This document shows positions 1 to 9,471 of a stretch of 64,000 nucleotides of DNA, piece after piece (position 1 is the first letter of the stretch; the number at the start of each line of letters is the position of its first letter). Source of the stretch: Macrosoma leucophasiata (Eukaryota > Arthropoda > Insecta > Lepidoptera > Hedylidae). The position numbers and the translations under genes were made by a program. Below the pieces are notes generated by a model, which did no database searches, was not told the DNA's origin, and saw only the letters and a list, made by a program, of their open reading frames with translations. The stretch spans positions 4,732,001-4,796,000 of the forward strand of contig JAWQUS010000003.1 in NCBI GenBank assembly GCA_036365455.1, read 5' to 3'.

Positions 1-233
1 AAACTTCACAGCCGCGAGTGCTGCCATCTACCGGCGACCGCTGTCTTTCGTTGACATTTCTACACAGCCACTAGTGCTGCCATCTACCGCTGTCGTCCAG
101 TTGACATTGTTGCACAGCCGTGAGCGCTGCCATCTACCACTGGCCGCTGTCGTCCAGTTGAAACTTTTACACAGCTGCATTGAATCTTTTACAAGTGCTG
201 CCATCTACCGTCAACTCCTGTCATTCAGTTGGG
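1..233. repeat. Degenerate minisatellite, about 50-60 bp unit
   Basis: Four imperfect units share the core GTGCTGCCATCTACCG followed by a CTGTC-TTCAGTTG block. They occur near 18-55, 70-110, 122-165 and 195-233, and each is preceded by a CACAGC word. Unit length varies because short segments have been gained or lost. It continues leftwards out of the window, so its full length is unknown. No coding potential is supported here. Confidence 0.75.
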
Positions 234-236
234 ATC

Positions 237-478
237 CTATTGTAATCCTATTTTTTTTTAATTATTTTTCGCGACAAGACTGGTCCTTCGTGGAACCTCT
301 TCCATTTATTCATCCACTTGGTCCATTACAAGTTCAGAAGGACGAGCGAGCAAAAAAAAAACAAAGAACCTTTTTCCCAAATGGTTAAAAATTGAGAGCC
401 CCGCCCACGCACGTTGGGGACCCATAACCCGCGGAGGCCTTGTTTAATGATACGGCAGTAGCTACGCCCCTGATGTAA
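237..478. other. Unassigned repeat-like stretch
   Basis: An AT-rich part with T and A tracts (251-259, 352-362) is followed by an abruptly GC-rich part (395-475). The composition break suggests a transposon fragment, possibly from a retroelement leader, but no terminal repeat or protein match is visible. Confidence 0.25.
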
Positions 479-686
479 TATAAGGTGCATGATTGATGTT
501 AATAGGTGCCTGCATATTACACAAGTTTATAATTTTGAATATAAGTTGATATAGGTTTAATTCATTGTACCTAGTAACTATATTTTTCATAGATTTATTA
601 TCTAATATTGTTGATGAGGTCTTATTTACAATTAATTTTTAATTTAAATACTAAGGTATTTTTGAAAATATTTGTTAGTCAGTAGA

Positions 687-958
687 GTTCTGTCTGATGG
701 TGCAGTCAAGTCTTAGGAATAGGCGTGCATGTATGAAGAGAATGATGAAGGTAGATGCGGCGCGAGAGGTATGTCAGGACCGAGATATCTGGCGCTCTAC
801 ACTCTCTGCTTACCCTGTTAGGGTTCTGTCTGATGGTGCAGTCAAGTCTTAGGAATAGGCGTGCATGTATGAAGAGAATGATGAAGGTAGATGCGGCGCG
901 AGAGGTATGTCAGGACCGAGATATCTGGCGCTCTACACTCTCTGCTTACCCTGTTAGG
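687..958 (+). repeat. Perfect tandem duplication of a 136-bp unit
   Basis: Positions 687-822 are repeated at 823-958 with no difference that I could find by reading. The unit carries the words GGCGCTCTACACTCTCTGC and CCCTGTTAGGG. Related single, diverged pieces are at 9270-9325, 16438-16500 and 61812-61950, so the unit belongs to a dispersed family, and the local duplication is young. Confidence 0.85.
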
Positions 959-1343
959 GACATGGCATGAAGATACAAACAAACAATGAAAATATTGTCA
1001 AAATGTAAATAAAACATAAACCACTTGAGGAGTTAATGCCTGACGTGGAGAAATAAAAATATTACAATTATTAAGGGTACAGGGACATCTTAACAATATT
1101 GTATTAAAAAAATGCTTTTATATCTATTAACTAGTTATTTATTTATTTATTCTTTATATGCACAGAGATTTTACTAATATTATACGGATGGTACATAAAG
1201 GTGGACTGAATGTATGTCATTGTACATAATTATTATGTTATTAAAATAATATAACAATATTACCATTTATGTTATCAATGGATGTCATTCACCAATCCCA
1301 AATCAGACAAATTGGAAAGAGGAATTTGTTGGTCGGATGTGGG
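959..1343. other. Intergenic, nothing recognised
   Basis: AT-rich sequence with short ATTT runs near 1136-1150. I see no coding, repeat-end or RNA signal. Confidence 0.4.
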
Positions 1344-1413
1344 GCTTCGTTAGCTTAGAGGTAGAGCAGCTGGACTGGTTCCTGAGCAAACACTGCTTGA
1401 AGTCAAGTTTTTC
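1344..1413 (+). repeat. Degenerate tRNA-like repeat copy
   Basis: It has the D-arm and A-box-like portion (GCTTCGTTAGCTTAGAGG) and the CTGGACTGG core, then ends in TTGAAGTCAAG followed by a T/C-rich run. The same layout is seen at 9398, 34366, 43590 and 44848. The T-arm/B-box portion is missing, so this is a decayed copy and not a tRNA gene. Confidence 0.55.
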
Positions 1414-1536
1414 TTTCCATTTTTCCTTACACTTACTTTTTTTTTAAGTTAGTATTTTAGGTTTTTTTTTATAATAAGTTGATTACTATCTTTTTGCCAA
1501 TACCCAATACACGCCACAGGTACTAATTACTTACTA

Positions 1537-1887
1537 CTAGCTTTTTTTCTTAAATATATTTTCCTTATAATACTTCAATTCCTCTATACTCTCCATTAAG
1601 TCATTCAGACATCTATGTTGGAACTTCTTTGCTGGAATTCTAGAAAATTCTTTGGAGTACCACCGTTTTGCCAGTTCCTTAATTGTGCTCACATCAATTA
1701 TTCTATAATGTAGATATGAATTCAATGTTGGCATGCATTTTCTTAAAAACAATCGGTCCATATACACACTGTTGCCTCCCAATGGACATCTCTTTTCTGG
1801 TACATGAGCAGAAACAAATTGCAGCAACTGACTCTCAGCTTCTTTTACTGTTATTTTTGAATTCCGACAAGCTTCTATTAACCCACT
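1537..1887 (-). CDS. REXO2: REXO2 terminal exon
   Basis: It starts after a TTTTCAG acceptor at 1890-1888 and encodes 116 residues plus the stop. It holds the ExoII and ExoIII motifs, with His in QHRCLND and the last Asp three residues later. No frame disruption is seen. Confidence 0.92.
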   Translation of the reverse strand, partial: SGLIEACRNSKITVKEAESQLLQFVSAHVPEKRCPLGGNSVYMDRLFLRKCMPTLNSYLHYRIIDVSTIKELAKRWYSKEFSRIPAKKFQHRCLNDLMESIEELKYYKENIFKKKS

Positions 1888-2687
1888 CTGAAAATATTAA
1901 ATAAATATATACTCAAAATTCATGCATTGCCTGTAAACATAAAAGGAAAGTGGATGACAGTGCTCATCAAGAATTATTGCACGAGCCTATGAAATCCAGC
2001 ATCCAGTAAAATAACCTCATTAAATCACTATATACTATACACTATATATCTCTGTTGGTAGAGCTCCAGTGACAGAGCTCGCGGGCATACGCAACACCGT
2101 ATTACCTAATATACTCGTTGCTAAATGGTAGTGTTCAGCACTATCGTGTTCCGGTCAGGTGGTAATGTAATTTCCGGCACAGAGGCATAATACCTTAGGC
2201 CTCAGGAGTGGTAATGCATCTGCATTTTGACATTGGTCTTTGTGTAAGTGTCTATAGGCTGCAGTCATCACTTACTATTAATGTGAACTGCATGCTGGTT
2301 TGCCACATCTGTTACTTAAAAAAAACAAATAATGATTTAGGCTGCGAGCCCATTTTGCTCACCAAAATTGGTGAACAAGACTAGTGCTGTCTGGAGGTGG
2401 GCCACCTTAACATGACCATATAAAAAATATATATGACAATTTCAATACCTCACCATGCTGTGTGATACACCAAGGATCCATATTTTCTAGTATATCATCT
2501 GATTGATGAATTATTATATTTGGGCCATTCGCAACAACATTCAACTCTGCGTCTGTCACAATACAAGCTGCTTCCAGAATATAGTCCTTGTCTATATCAA
2601 GCCCTGTCATCTCTAAGTCGATCCACACAATTCTTTTGGCCTCACCCTTCTGTGGCAGAGTGTTGGTGTGATTGGTTTTACATTTTT
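1537..2687 (-). CDS. REXO2: Oligoribonuclease / RNA exonuclease 2 homologue (last two exons)
   Basis: This family is a DEDDh 3'-5' exonuclease that degrades 2-5-nt RNAs, in animals mainly in mitochondria and also in the cytosol. Exons read on the minus strand are 2687-2449 and 1887-1537 (stop TAG). The first holds the ExoI motif WIDLEMTGLD (catalytic Asp and Glu) and ends after HGE at a GT donor (2448-2447). The second starts after TTTTCAG with SGLIEA and holds GNSVYMD, HYRIIDVST and HRCLNDL, supplying the remaining Asp residues and the His. The junction is phase 0 and reproduces the family's continuous order. The C-terminus, NIFKKKS, matches the usual end. The 5' end is uncertain. A good acceptor (TTGTTGTTACAG) precedes 2687, implying an upstream exon not found. 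Alternatively the open frame continues without a stop to an ATG at about 2826, through a (TG)n run that makes such a leader doubtful. All active-site residues are intact. Confidence 0.92.
2051..2326 (+). repeat. SINE-like element, family 1, near-complete copy in REXO2 intron
   Basis: It begins GGTAGAGCTCCAGTGAC, passes AATGGTAGTGTTCAGCAC, GTGTTCCGGTCAGGTGG and TTTCCGGCACAGAGGC, then GCAGTCATCACTTA and CTGCATGC, and ends in an A-run. The same order recurs at 14676, 17036, 19789, 34029, 52080 and 59674 on both strands. The A-rich tail suggests retroposition. I see no clear Pol III boxes, so the class is uncertain. It lies antisense to REXO2. Confidence 0.7.
2449..2687 (-). CDS. REXO2: REXO2 exon carrying ExoI motif
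   Basis: The acceptor AG is at 2689-2688 and the donor GT at 2448-2447. The reading frame remains open upstream to 2826. If translation began within this read-through, the in-frame Met in LLMIVVTEK would give a protein of about 201 residues, close to the mature length of the family, so this start is a genuine alternative to an upstream exon. Confidence 0.85.
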
Positions 2688-2751
2688 CTGTAACAACAAT
2701 CATTAAAAGATTAAACTGGATGTCGCTACGCTGTTCACTGATTACACAAGT

Positions 2752-2766
2752 GTGTGTGTGTGTGTT
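2752..2766. repeat. (TG)n microsatellite
   Basis: A run of seven TG dinucleotides inside the open frame upstream of the REXO2 exon. Translated on the minus strand it gives the NTHTHT tract, an argument against this part being coding. Confidence 0.8.
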
Positions 2767-2826
2767 TAATCCCATGGGTGTTAAAATTACTGGTGTATAC
2801 GTATAAATGCATGTATCTCTACTCAT

Positions 2827-3272
2827 TCGTACGAAAAAAGGGCTGAAGCAGAGAAAATGTACTATTTCTAAACTGAAGTTACTATTTTAAATAAAACGTG
2901 TTTGTTGTCTTTAAAAAAATTTATGTAAAAAGGTTTTACTAATGAAAAAAATATACACGAATTTCATTTATGTTCTAGTGCTTTAACACGCCCAAAGTAT
3001 GGATCTATTACCATGCTTTTCACAGAAAAATAGCACTTTTTGTAATCATCATAAGATAACCTCACAAATAGAATGCAACGGATTTATATCACTTTGTTCA
3101 TTAAATAATTTAATTGTACTCACTTCTGGAACTCATAGCTGGACCAATACTACCTTTTACGTAGTTAGTACCGTAATAACGTAGAAAATTCATAAGTACA
3201 GCCGTATAATTTTTGTACTAACTTTTCCTCTTTTGATTATTGAATTAACCTATAAGTTTGCCTATTAGTTCC
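2827..3272. other. Intergenic, nothing recognised
   Basis: AT-rich sequence upstream of the visible REXO2 exons. A missing 5' exon and promoter could lie here, but I could not identify them. Confidence 0.35.
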
Positions 3273-3740
3273 AAAGATGTTGCAAAAATGTATGGACCTC
3301 CGGCCATTGTACACAATATCATTAAACAGGCAAAATCAATATAAAAACGTTTTTTACTGCATATTTTCACTTATTTAGCTTTGTTTGCAGTTACAAAACA
3401 TAATTTGCACTTAGAATTGCAACTCAAAACTAACATGGCGAATATGGCGGGCGATGTCATTTTGACATTTTCATTTTTTAAATTGTATTTTGATTATAGA
3501 ACTTGGAGAAAAAAGTAATATTTTCTAAATACTATCAAAATCGATTGATCCCAAGCGTCGGCTGTATCGCCGCCATGTTTAACATAGTTGGAAAATGATA
3601 AAATCGTTTGAATTAAATGTGGTTGTAACTCTGAAATATATTCTTGAATAAATTAATTGTATTTTTTTTGGATTCTTCTTTAATTTACCCATTTTTTGAG
3701 AACGTGTACGAACCAAGGCCGAGCTCGCAACATCTCCTTT
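3273..3740 (+). mobile_element. Non-autonomous repeat element, copy A (about 470 bp)
   Basis: Nearly the whole segment is repeated in reverse at 38549-39021. The ends are AAAGATGTTGC on the left and GCAACATCTCCTTT on the right, forming a short terminal inverted repeat (AAAGGAGATGTTGC in copy B). No protein is encoded. This looks like a MITE. Its right end is fused to the perfect palindrome at 3724-3769. Confidence 0.7.
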
Positions 3741-3769
3741 GCCTATATAGGCAAAGGAGATGTTGCGAG

Positions 3770-3934
3770 ATAATACATACTGAAATAGAAACCAATTTTC
3801 GATATCAAAGAAGGCAACAGCTCACTTACGCTGTCTGGCGAGTTTCGTGTTTCGTTTTGGAACTACAACCTAAGGTCAATAGTCCGTGCGTTGCTATTCA
3901 CTGCTATTCCATTATAAAAACAGTATTTTGGGCC
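3770..3934 (+). mobile_element. Left arm of a foldback element split by a LINE
   Basis: This arm is the inverted match of 5896-6054 with roughly nine bases in ten identical by eye. Joined at the duplicated 15-mer, the two arms would make an element of about 324 bp that is almost one hairpin, with the tip CAGTATTTTGGGCCAAAATACTG. No outer target duplication is clear. Confidence 0.8.
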
Positions 3935-5880
3935 GCTTTCTGTGACGTAGACTTAGCAGAATTTTTGAAAAATTATTGTTAAACCAGTTACTAGCCTATT
4001 TTAATCACAATAAACTTTTACACGTTCGGCAATTTGTATTCACCAGGGGTCGCTCAACTACTGACGCAGGTGTTGAGCTTATAAAACATATATTCGAAGC
4101 TTGGGAAGAATCGCACGATGCTCTAGGGGTATTCTGTGACTTATCCAAAGCATTTGACTGTGTGCAACATAAAACTTTGGTCAGAAAATTATATCACTAT
4201 GGCGTTCACGATACCGCTCTTGAGCTTATGACTTCATATTTAAGCAATAGAACAATGTATGTTGATGTCAATGGAAAGAGATCTCCCGGGACTTCAATGG
4301 ATATGGGGTCCCGCAAGGCTCTATTCTAGGACCGTTTCTTTTTTTGTCTATATAAATGACTTGCCGTATATCATCAAAGATAGATATGGTATTGTTTGCT
4401 GACGACGCTTCTTTAATTTTTAAAATTAAAAGACAACAGGCTTTATTTGACGATGTGAACAATACTCTCTCTAATGTAGTACATTGGTTTAGTGCCAATA
4501 ACTTATTGTTGAATAGTAAAAAGACAAAATGTATTAAGTTCACCACTCCTAATGTAAAACTTGTGGACACCAATGTCAAAATAAATGAGGAAGTATTGGA
4601 GTTAGTAGACTCCACGGTATTTATTGGCATTACCGTGGATGCTAAATTCTAATGGTATTAATATTAATTGTAATTGGCCAGTAGACTTAGCTCAGCAGCA
4701 TTTGCAGTAAAGAAGATAAGATTATTGACGGACGTGGAGACGGCTCGGCTGGTCTACTTTAGTTACTTTCACAGTATAATGTGCTATGGCATTTTGCTAT
4801 GGGGAAATTCCGCCGACGTCAATACTTTTTTTGTTTTGCAAAAGAGAGCAGTACGTGCTATCTACGGGCTTAGCCCGAGAGTGTCTCTGAGAGATAAATT
4901 TAAGGAAATAAACATTTTGACTGTTGCTTGTCAATATATATACAAAAACTTATTGTATGTCCGGAAAAATATTAATGAGTTTCCTACGCGAACCAATGAT
5001 CATAATATGAACACAAGGAACAAATACAAGTTGTCCATGCATGTAACACGACTGCATAGAGTAAGTAATTCTTTCAGAGGTCAGTGTATACGATTCTACA
5101 ATAAAGTCCCAAAAAATGTTCAAAGTCTATCTGTTAATAAATTTAAAAAAGTAATTAAAGAACGTTTATACAAATGTAATTACTACAAAATTTGTGAATA
5201 TCTCAATGATAGAACACCTTGGGATTTTAGCGATTGCTGCCAGGCTATTTCATAAAATTGTACTTATGTTAATGCATATTGATATTGTGTATGCTCTGGC
5301 CACAAACAGATTTTCTTTTCATCTATATTGCTATCTATGCACTGGTAATCATAACAGTCATGCTCACTTTAATGTCTTTGCCTTCGGCGGCATCGTATGA
5401 CGGGTTGCTCACTTCCCTTCAAAATGGTCGAGGAGAGCAATGGCTGCCACATGCGTCATACTCGTGAACGGGTGCTGATTGTAAGGACTGGTCTGTTTTG
5501 ATTTGCGGGTGTTATTTGCTATCACGATATAAAGCTGTTGATGGGTATTTGCGTATGTGTTTATATGCAAATATTTATATGCTATGGACGTTCACATTAT
5601 CTTTATTTTATTTCATAATATTTGTATTAAATCTAAGGTTTTGACAAAAGAGCAACACGCTGAGTTTGTTGAGTAGCGGAATTCTTCTCAGTAGTGCCTG
5701 CACTCAGTTGCAATGCAATGTTGTCAGACGTGGTACATACATGTCATGCTGCACTTGCGTCATATGTAATATTGCTTAAAAAAAGTGTTTTTTAATCGTT
5801 TTCCGTGATTTTTTTCATCGAGTTGAGATGTATGAAATGTACGTCACAGATAGATATAAAGAAAGTACACAGTAAGTAGT
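3935..5880 (+). mobile_element. 5'-truncated CR1/jockey-like LINE inserted in a foldback element
   Basis: The insertion is bounded by an exact 15-bp duplication, ACAGTATTTTGGGCC, at 3920-3934 and 5881-5895. It carries the 3' part of a reverse transcriptase: FCDLSKAFDCVQHK (3976-4329 frame), GVPQGSILGP, LFADDASL (4356-4652 frame, the FADD form of the catalytic box) and the C-terminal region LQKRAVRAIYGLSPR (4674-5255). At least three frame changes or stops break it, so it is dead. The 3' untranslated part (5259-5880) has no poly(A) tail, as in CR1-type elements, and a copy of part of it is at 51116-51330. Clade assignment is tentative. Confidence 0.85.
3976..5258 (+). pseudogene. Reverse transcriptase fragment of the LINE
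   Basis: The palm and thumb regions are encoded in several frames. The first frame runs to about 4307 (DLSKAFDC), a second covers GVPQGSILGPFLF, a third covers the FADD box to an in-frame stop at about 4650, and a last one covers 4674-5255 ending in TPWD. The endonuclease domain and the N-terminal fingers are absent through 5' truncation. It cannot give a working enzyme. Confidence 0.85.
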
Positions 5881-6054
5881 ACAGTATTTTGGGCCAAAAT
5901 ACTGTTTATATAATGGAATAGCAGTGAATAGCTACGCACGGGCTATTGACCTTAGGTTGTAGTTCCAAAACGTATCACAGACTCGCCAGACGGCGTAAGT
6001 GAGCTGTTGCTTTCTTTGATATTGAAAATTGGCCTCTATTTCAGTATGTATTAT
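5881..6054 (-). mobile_element. Right arm of the split foldback element
   Basis: It begins with the second copy of the 15-bp duplication and continues as the reverse complement of 3770-3919, through GAACTACAACCTAAGGTC and out to TATGTATTA. It shows that the LINE entered at the hairpin tip. Confidence 0.8.
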
Positions 6055-6179
6055 AGTACTCTGTGATTATGAACATGAATTCTATGAACATTATTGGAAC
6101 ACATATGCGCGCCATCTATTGTTACGTGTTAGTAACGTTCACTTGTCCTTACATTGATATGATTGCCATCGGATTAGTA

Positions 6180-8041
6180 TAGGTCGCGCCAGGTAAAAAG
6201 AACGCTGGCGGTCAAGCTGCGCAGTAGACGATTTATCGATTTTTTTGGTGGTATGAGGTGCGGCGCAGGGCGGGCGGGTAACGCGCCGCATGCTTACCAC
6301 CGCGCTATTGGTTCGTCAGTCGACCTTTGCTATCCGCCCTGTGTCCACGTTACGTTTGTTCTCGAAATACCATCGCGCACAAAAGTGTTTACTTAGGAAA
6401 TGGTTCTACATAGAAAAGAAAGGAAAATGATTTACAATGTATATTGTTTTATGAAGACAGAGGCTGATAATAATGCAGCTGTTAATTTAAAACAATGTAT
6501 GAAACGGACAGCTGAGGCAACAAAATGTTCCGAGTCTACAGTGAGACGAATTGTAAAAGGTTCAAAAGATTCGGAATTTCTTACTCTATTCCGAACTCCC
6601 GGCAAAAATAAAAGAATTAAACAAAAACCAGTAACAGAACCGGACAGCTTTGACCAGGGTGTAATAAAACGAATGATCCACAATTTCCACGACACGGAAA
6701 AAGAATGGCCTACCATAGGCAAGTTGCGAAGAAAGTTACAGGATGACCTAAATTTCCAAGGATCTGCTACAAGTCTCAGGCGAATAATAAAAAAATTGGT
6801 TTTAAGTGGGCAAAAACAGAAAGCAATAGAAAGCTTTTAATTGAGCAGTCACAAATACGCTTTCAGAGGGTTGAATATCTGAGAAAGATAAAAAAATATA
6901 GAGAAGAAGGAAGACCAATCATTTACACTGATGAATCATACGTGGATAGTTCCCATACGTCTCATCATTCTTGGACAGACGGTCCCACAAAAGGCATTAA
7001 AAAACCTATCTCCAAAGGTAGCCGCTTGGTCATAGTGCATGCGGGTGGTGAATCAGGTTTTGTGCCGAATGCTCTACTGACATTCAAAGCCGGCACAAAA
7101 GGCGGCGACTACCATGACAACATGAACTCTGATAATTACGAGCGGAGACTGCGTACTAAACTAATGCCGAATTTACCGCCTAATTCAGTCGTGGTAGTGA
7201 ATAATGCGTCTTATCATAATAAACAAGTCGATGCTGCACCAACGGCCAACACAAAAAAAGCAGACATGCAACTCTGGCTCCGTCAAAAAGGAATTCCATT
7301 TGAAGAATGCATGCTAAAGCCGGAGTTGTACAACATAATAATAAAAAACAAAAAAGAATTTAAGAAATTTAATAGCGATGCTATTTTAAACGAAGCAGGC
7401 CATTCTGTACTCCGTTTGCCCCCGTATCACCCGGACTTGAATCCTATAGAAATGGCCTGGTCCCAAATAAAGGGATATGTCGCCAGTAAAAATGTGAGTA
7501 GGAACCTGACACGAATAAATGAATTAATTAATGAAAAAGTAAATCTAATGGGAGCTACAGAATGGGGAACATTATGCACTAAAGTCAAGAAAATAGAAGC
7601 CGAGTATTTTAAAAGTGATCATGTGGTCGACATGAGGACAGAAAAATTTGATGATGATGATTCGGACTCAAACGATGATGAAGGCTCAAGTGACGACAGC
7701 GACGAAGATGAAGTGGCCGAATCTAGTACCAACACCGCGTCGTCATCTGGATTTCACGCCACCCGCGACGACTTAATGGAAGGCGTTGCGCCGTTAGTTT
7801 GATTTTTTATAGTAGTTATGAAAATTAAACATTATAGTCTGAAATAAACATGTGTTTTTATTTCATTTCATGTTATTATATGTAATATAGTTTTCAATCT
7901 GCCTACCAATACACGAAACCGCAAGCGAAAGCTAGATCAAAAATAAACCAATAGGGCTAGTACTTTCGTGCGCGAGTGTGCCGATGCGCGAACACATCCC
8001 TTCTACTTTCTTCCAGCGTTCTTTTTACGTGGCGCGACCTA
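6180..8041 (+). mobile_element. Full-length Tc1/mariner element, DD82E spacing
   Basis: Terminal inverted repeats start TAGGTCGCGCCAGGTAAAAA on the left and, read inwards from the right, TAGGTCGCGCCACGTAAAAA. They match for about 29 bp with one mismatch. TA dinucleotides flank both sides (6178-6179, 8042-8043), the target duplication of this superfamily. Length is 1862 bp. It encodes a single broken transposase. By counting codons, 82 residues separate the second catalytic position from the Glu of NPIE, which fits the DD82E ('Sailor') group as I know it. An internally deleted relative is at 50177-50414. Confidence 0.92.
6400..7802 (+). pseudogene. Tc1/mariner (DD82E-type) transposase, frameshifted
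   Basis: The N-terminal part (6400 to about 6798) holds helix-turn-helix-like DNA-binding segments with ECSESTVRRIVKG-type sequence. One base is missing near 6796-6800. The frame then continues from there through the catalytic core to 7802. Core residues are Asp in YTDES (6930-6932), the second position in VVVNNASYH (7200-7202), which is Asn where the family has Asp, and Glu in LNPIEMAW (7449-7451). The C-terminus is a strongly acidic DDDDSDSNDDEG tract, which is unusual. With one frameshift and one lost catalytic Asp it should be inactive. Both lesions are single-base changes in an otherwise open gene, so it decayed recently. Confidence 0.9.
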
Positions 8042-8043
8042 TA

Positions 8044-8411
8044 CTAAGTTTAAACACCCTGAAGCTGGCCAAGGAGCAGGATTGCCAATGCTATTACTTT
8101 ATATTCCTCAAATTAATTTTGTTGAAAACAACTAAAGACGAACGCGAAAGCAAACAAAAACTACCTTTGACTTGCTAGAACGACAAAAAATTTTACGTAA
8201 GGCTGAGTTGTCAAAATTTCCGCATTTTCCCCACATCTGCAAAAATTACCCGCTCAGCTTGAAATTCCTCGCAAATTCGGGAATTCTCCACGAATTGGCA
8301 ACCCTGCCACAGAGTCCATTCCACATCCACAGACTAATAACCAACCATTAATCAATCTACGGATGGCCATTATTTACCTTCATTATTTATTTATTATATA
8401 CATTCATTATT
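8044..8411. other. Intergenic, nothing recognised
   Basis: Sequence to the right of the mariner-type element. No coding or repeat signal can be supported. Confidence 0.35.
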
Positions 8412-8524
8412 CACCTTGACTTTAACAAAATACAGAAACAATTTCACGCACACATTTAAACATCTAGGCGACAGGTATAGCCCATTTGGGCTTGTACTTT
8501 GACAGAGGGGAAAGCCTGCATATC
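8412..8524 (-). repeat. Fragment of the CAAAGTACAAGCCC repeat family
   Basis: Reverse-oriented match to the cores of 34986-35457 and 35778-36096 (CACGCACACATTTAAACATC, then CTAGGCGACAGG, then TTTGGGCTTGTACTTTGAC). Truncated at both ends. Confidence 0.65.
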
Positions 8525-9397
8525 TTAGATTAAGTACCTATAGATGTAGCCAGCGTGTGGCCGCTCATGAAATCATGAGTGTTGCTAGTAAATAAAGTTT
8601 CCCAATTTTCTTCCTAATCATTTACTATATCTCGGCAAGTTTTTATGTTAAACATTCCTAAGCATTTTACTTTTATTCAGATTAGTTGAATTGTAACGAA
8701 TTGATTGAATTATGAATTAAAACATGTGCATCTACCATTCAATTAATTCTATACATTTTGCTGAAAGATCAAGAACATATAGAGAAAATGTACATAATTT
8801 GAAATAGGTAACCATGAATTAGCATTTATTATGCTGCGAGCTGTGAATAATCTAGGTTCTAGATTTATTTATCACAGCTCGCACTCTAGAACATCATCTA
8901 CAGGGTATTATTTCTTTGGCCGCGATCTTATAGATAGTTTATCAGAACGATTGCTGTATCGGGTAAGGCATTCAATATTTGCGTGTAAGTAATAGTTAAA
9001 TAAAACTAAGAGTTTCAGTGTGATTATCGCTTTATTATTCAAATTATAAATATCAAGACATAAACCATTATACAATTATAATGTTAGTGTCCTCTCATGA
9101 AATGTCAGAATGTGGGAATGTTAGTACTTCCGTGGAATGAACGGAAATACTAAGTTGATCAACAATTTCACATCGATAAATGGGTACCGAGTAAATGAAA
9201 ATTGCAGCCTATAGATAACTTCTTAAACATTGAGATCTCTAGATCTCAATTTAAATGCAGACGTGTGTATCTTCACGCCAGGTCCCTAACGGGGTAGGCA
9301 GAGAGTGTAGAGCACCAGCTGACAAACCTCGTCGTTCACCCACCCTTAATCGGTTAAAAATAAAAAAGGGACGGCAGAGTTTGACGCATTGGTGTGG
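8525..9397. other. Intergenic with small palindromes
   Basis: It contains a hairpin at about 8832-8884 (GCGAGCTGTGAATAA pairing with TTATCACAGCTCGC), a 20-bp palindrome near 9231-9252 (TTGAGATCTCTAGATCTCAA), and a fragment of the 136-mer family at about 9270-9325. Otherwise nothing recognised. Confidence 0.5.
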
Positions 9398-9471
9398 GAC
9401 CTCTGTAGCTTAGAGGTAAAGTGGCTGGACTGATTATCCTGAGGTTGCAGGTTCGATTCCTGCCCGAAGTC
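9398..9471 (+). repeat. tRNA-like repeat copy
   Basis: It contains a D-arm-like GTAGCTTAGAGG, a CTGGACTGATTATCCTGAGG middle and a canonical B box/T-arm GCAGGTTCGATTCCTGC, ending CCGAAGTCA, then a T-rich run TTTTTTCTTTCCC shared with the other copies. The acceptor stem pairs poorly (ACCTCTG versus CGAAGT). This is a tRNA-derived repeat and not a functional tRNA. Confidence 0.65.

Noticed and set aside
237..478. LTR retrotransposon leader
   Set aside because: No long terminal repeat, primer site or gag frame could be demonstrated. Listed only as an unassigned stretch.
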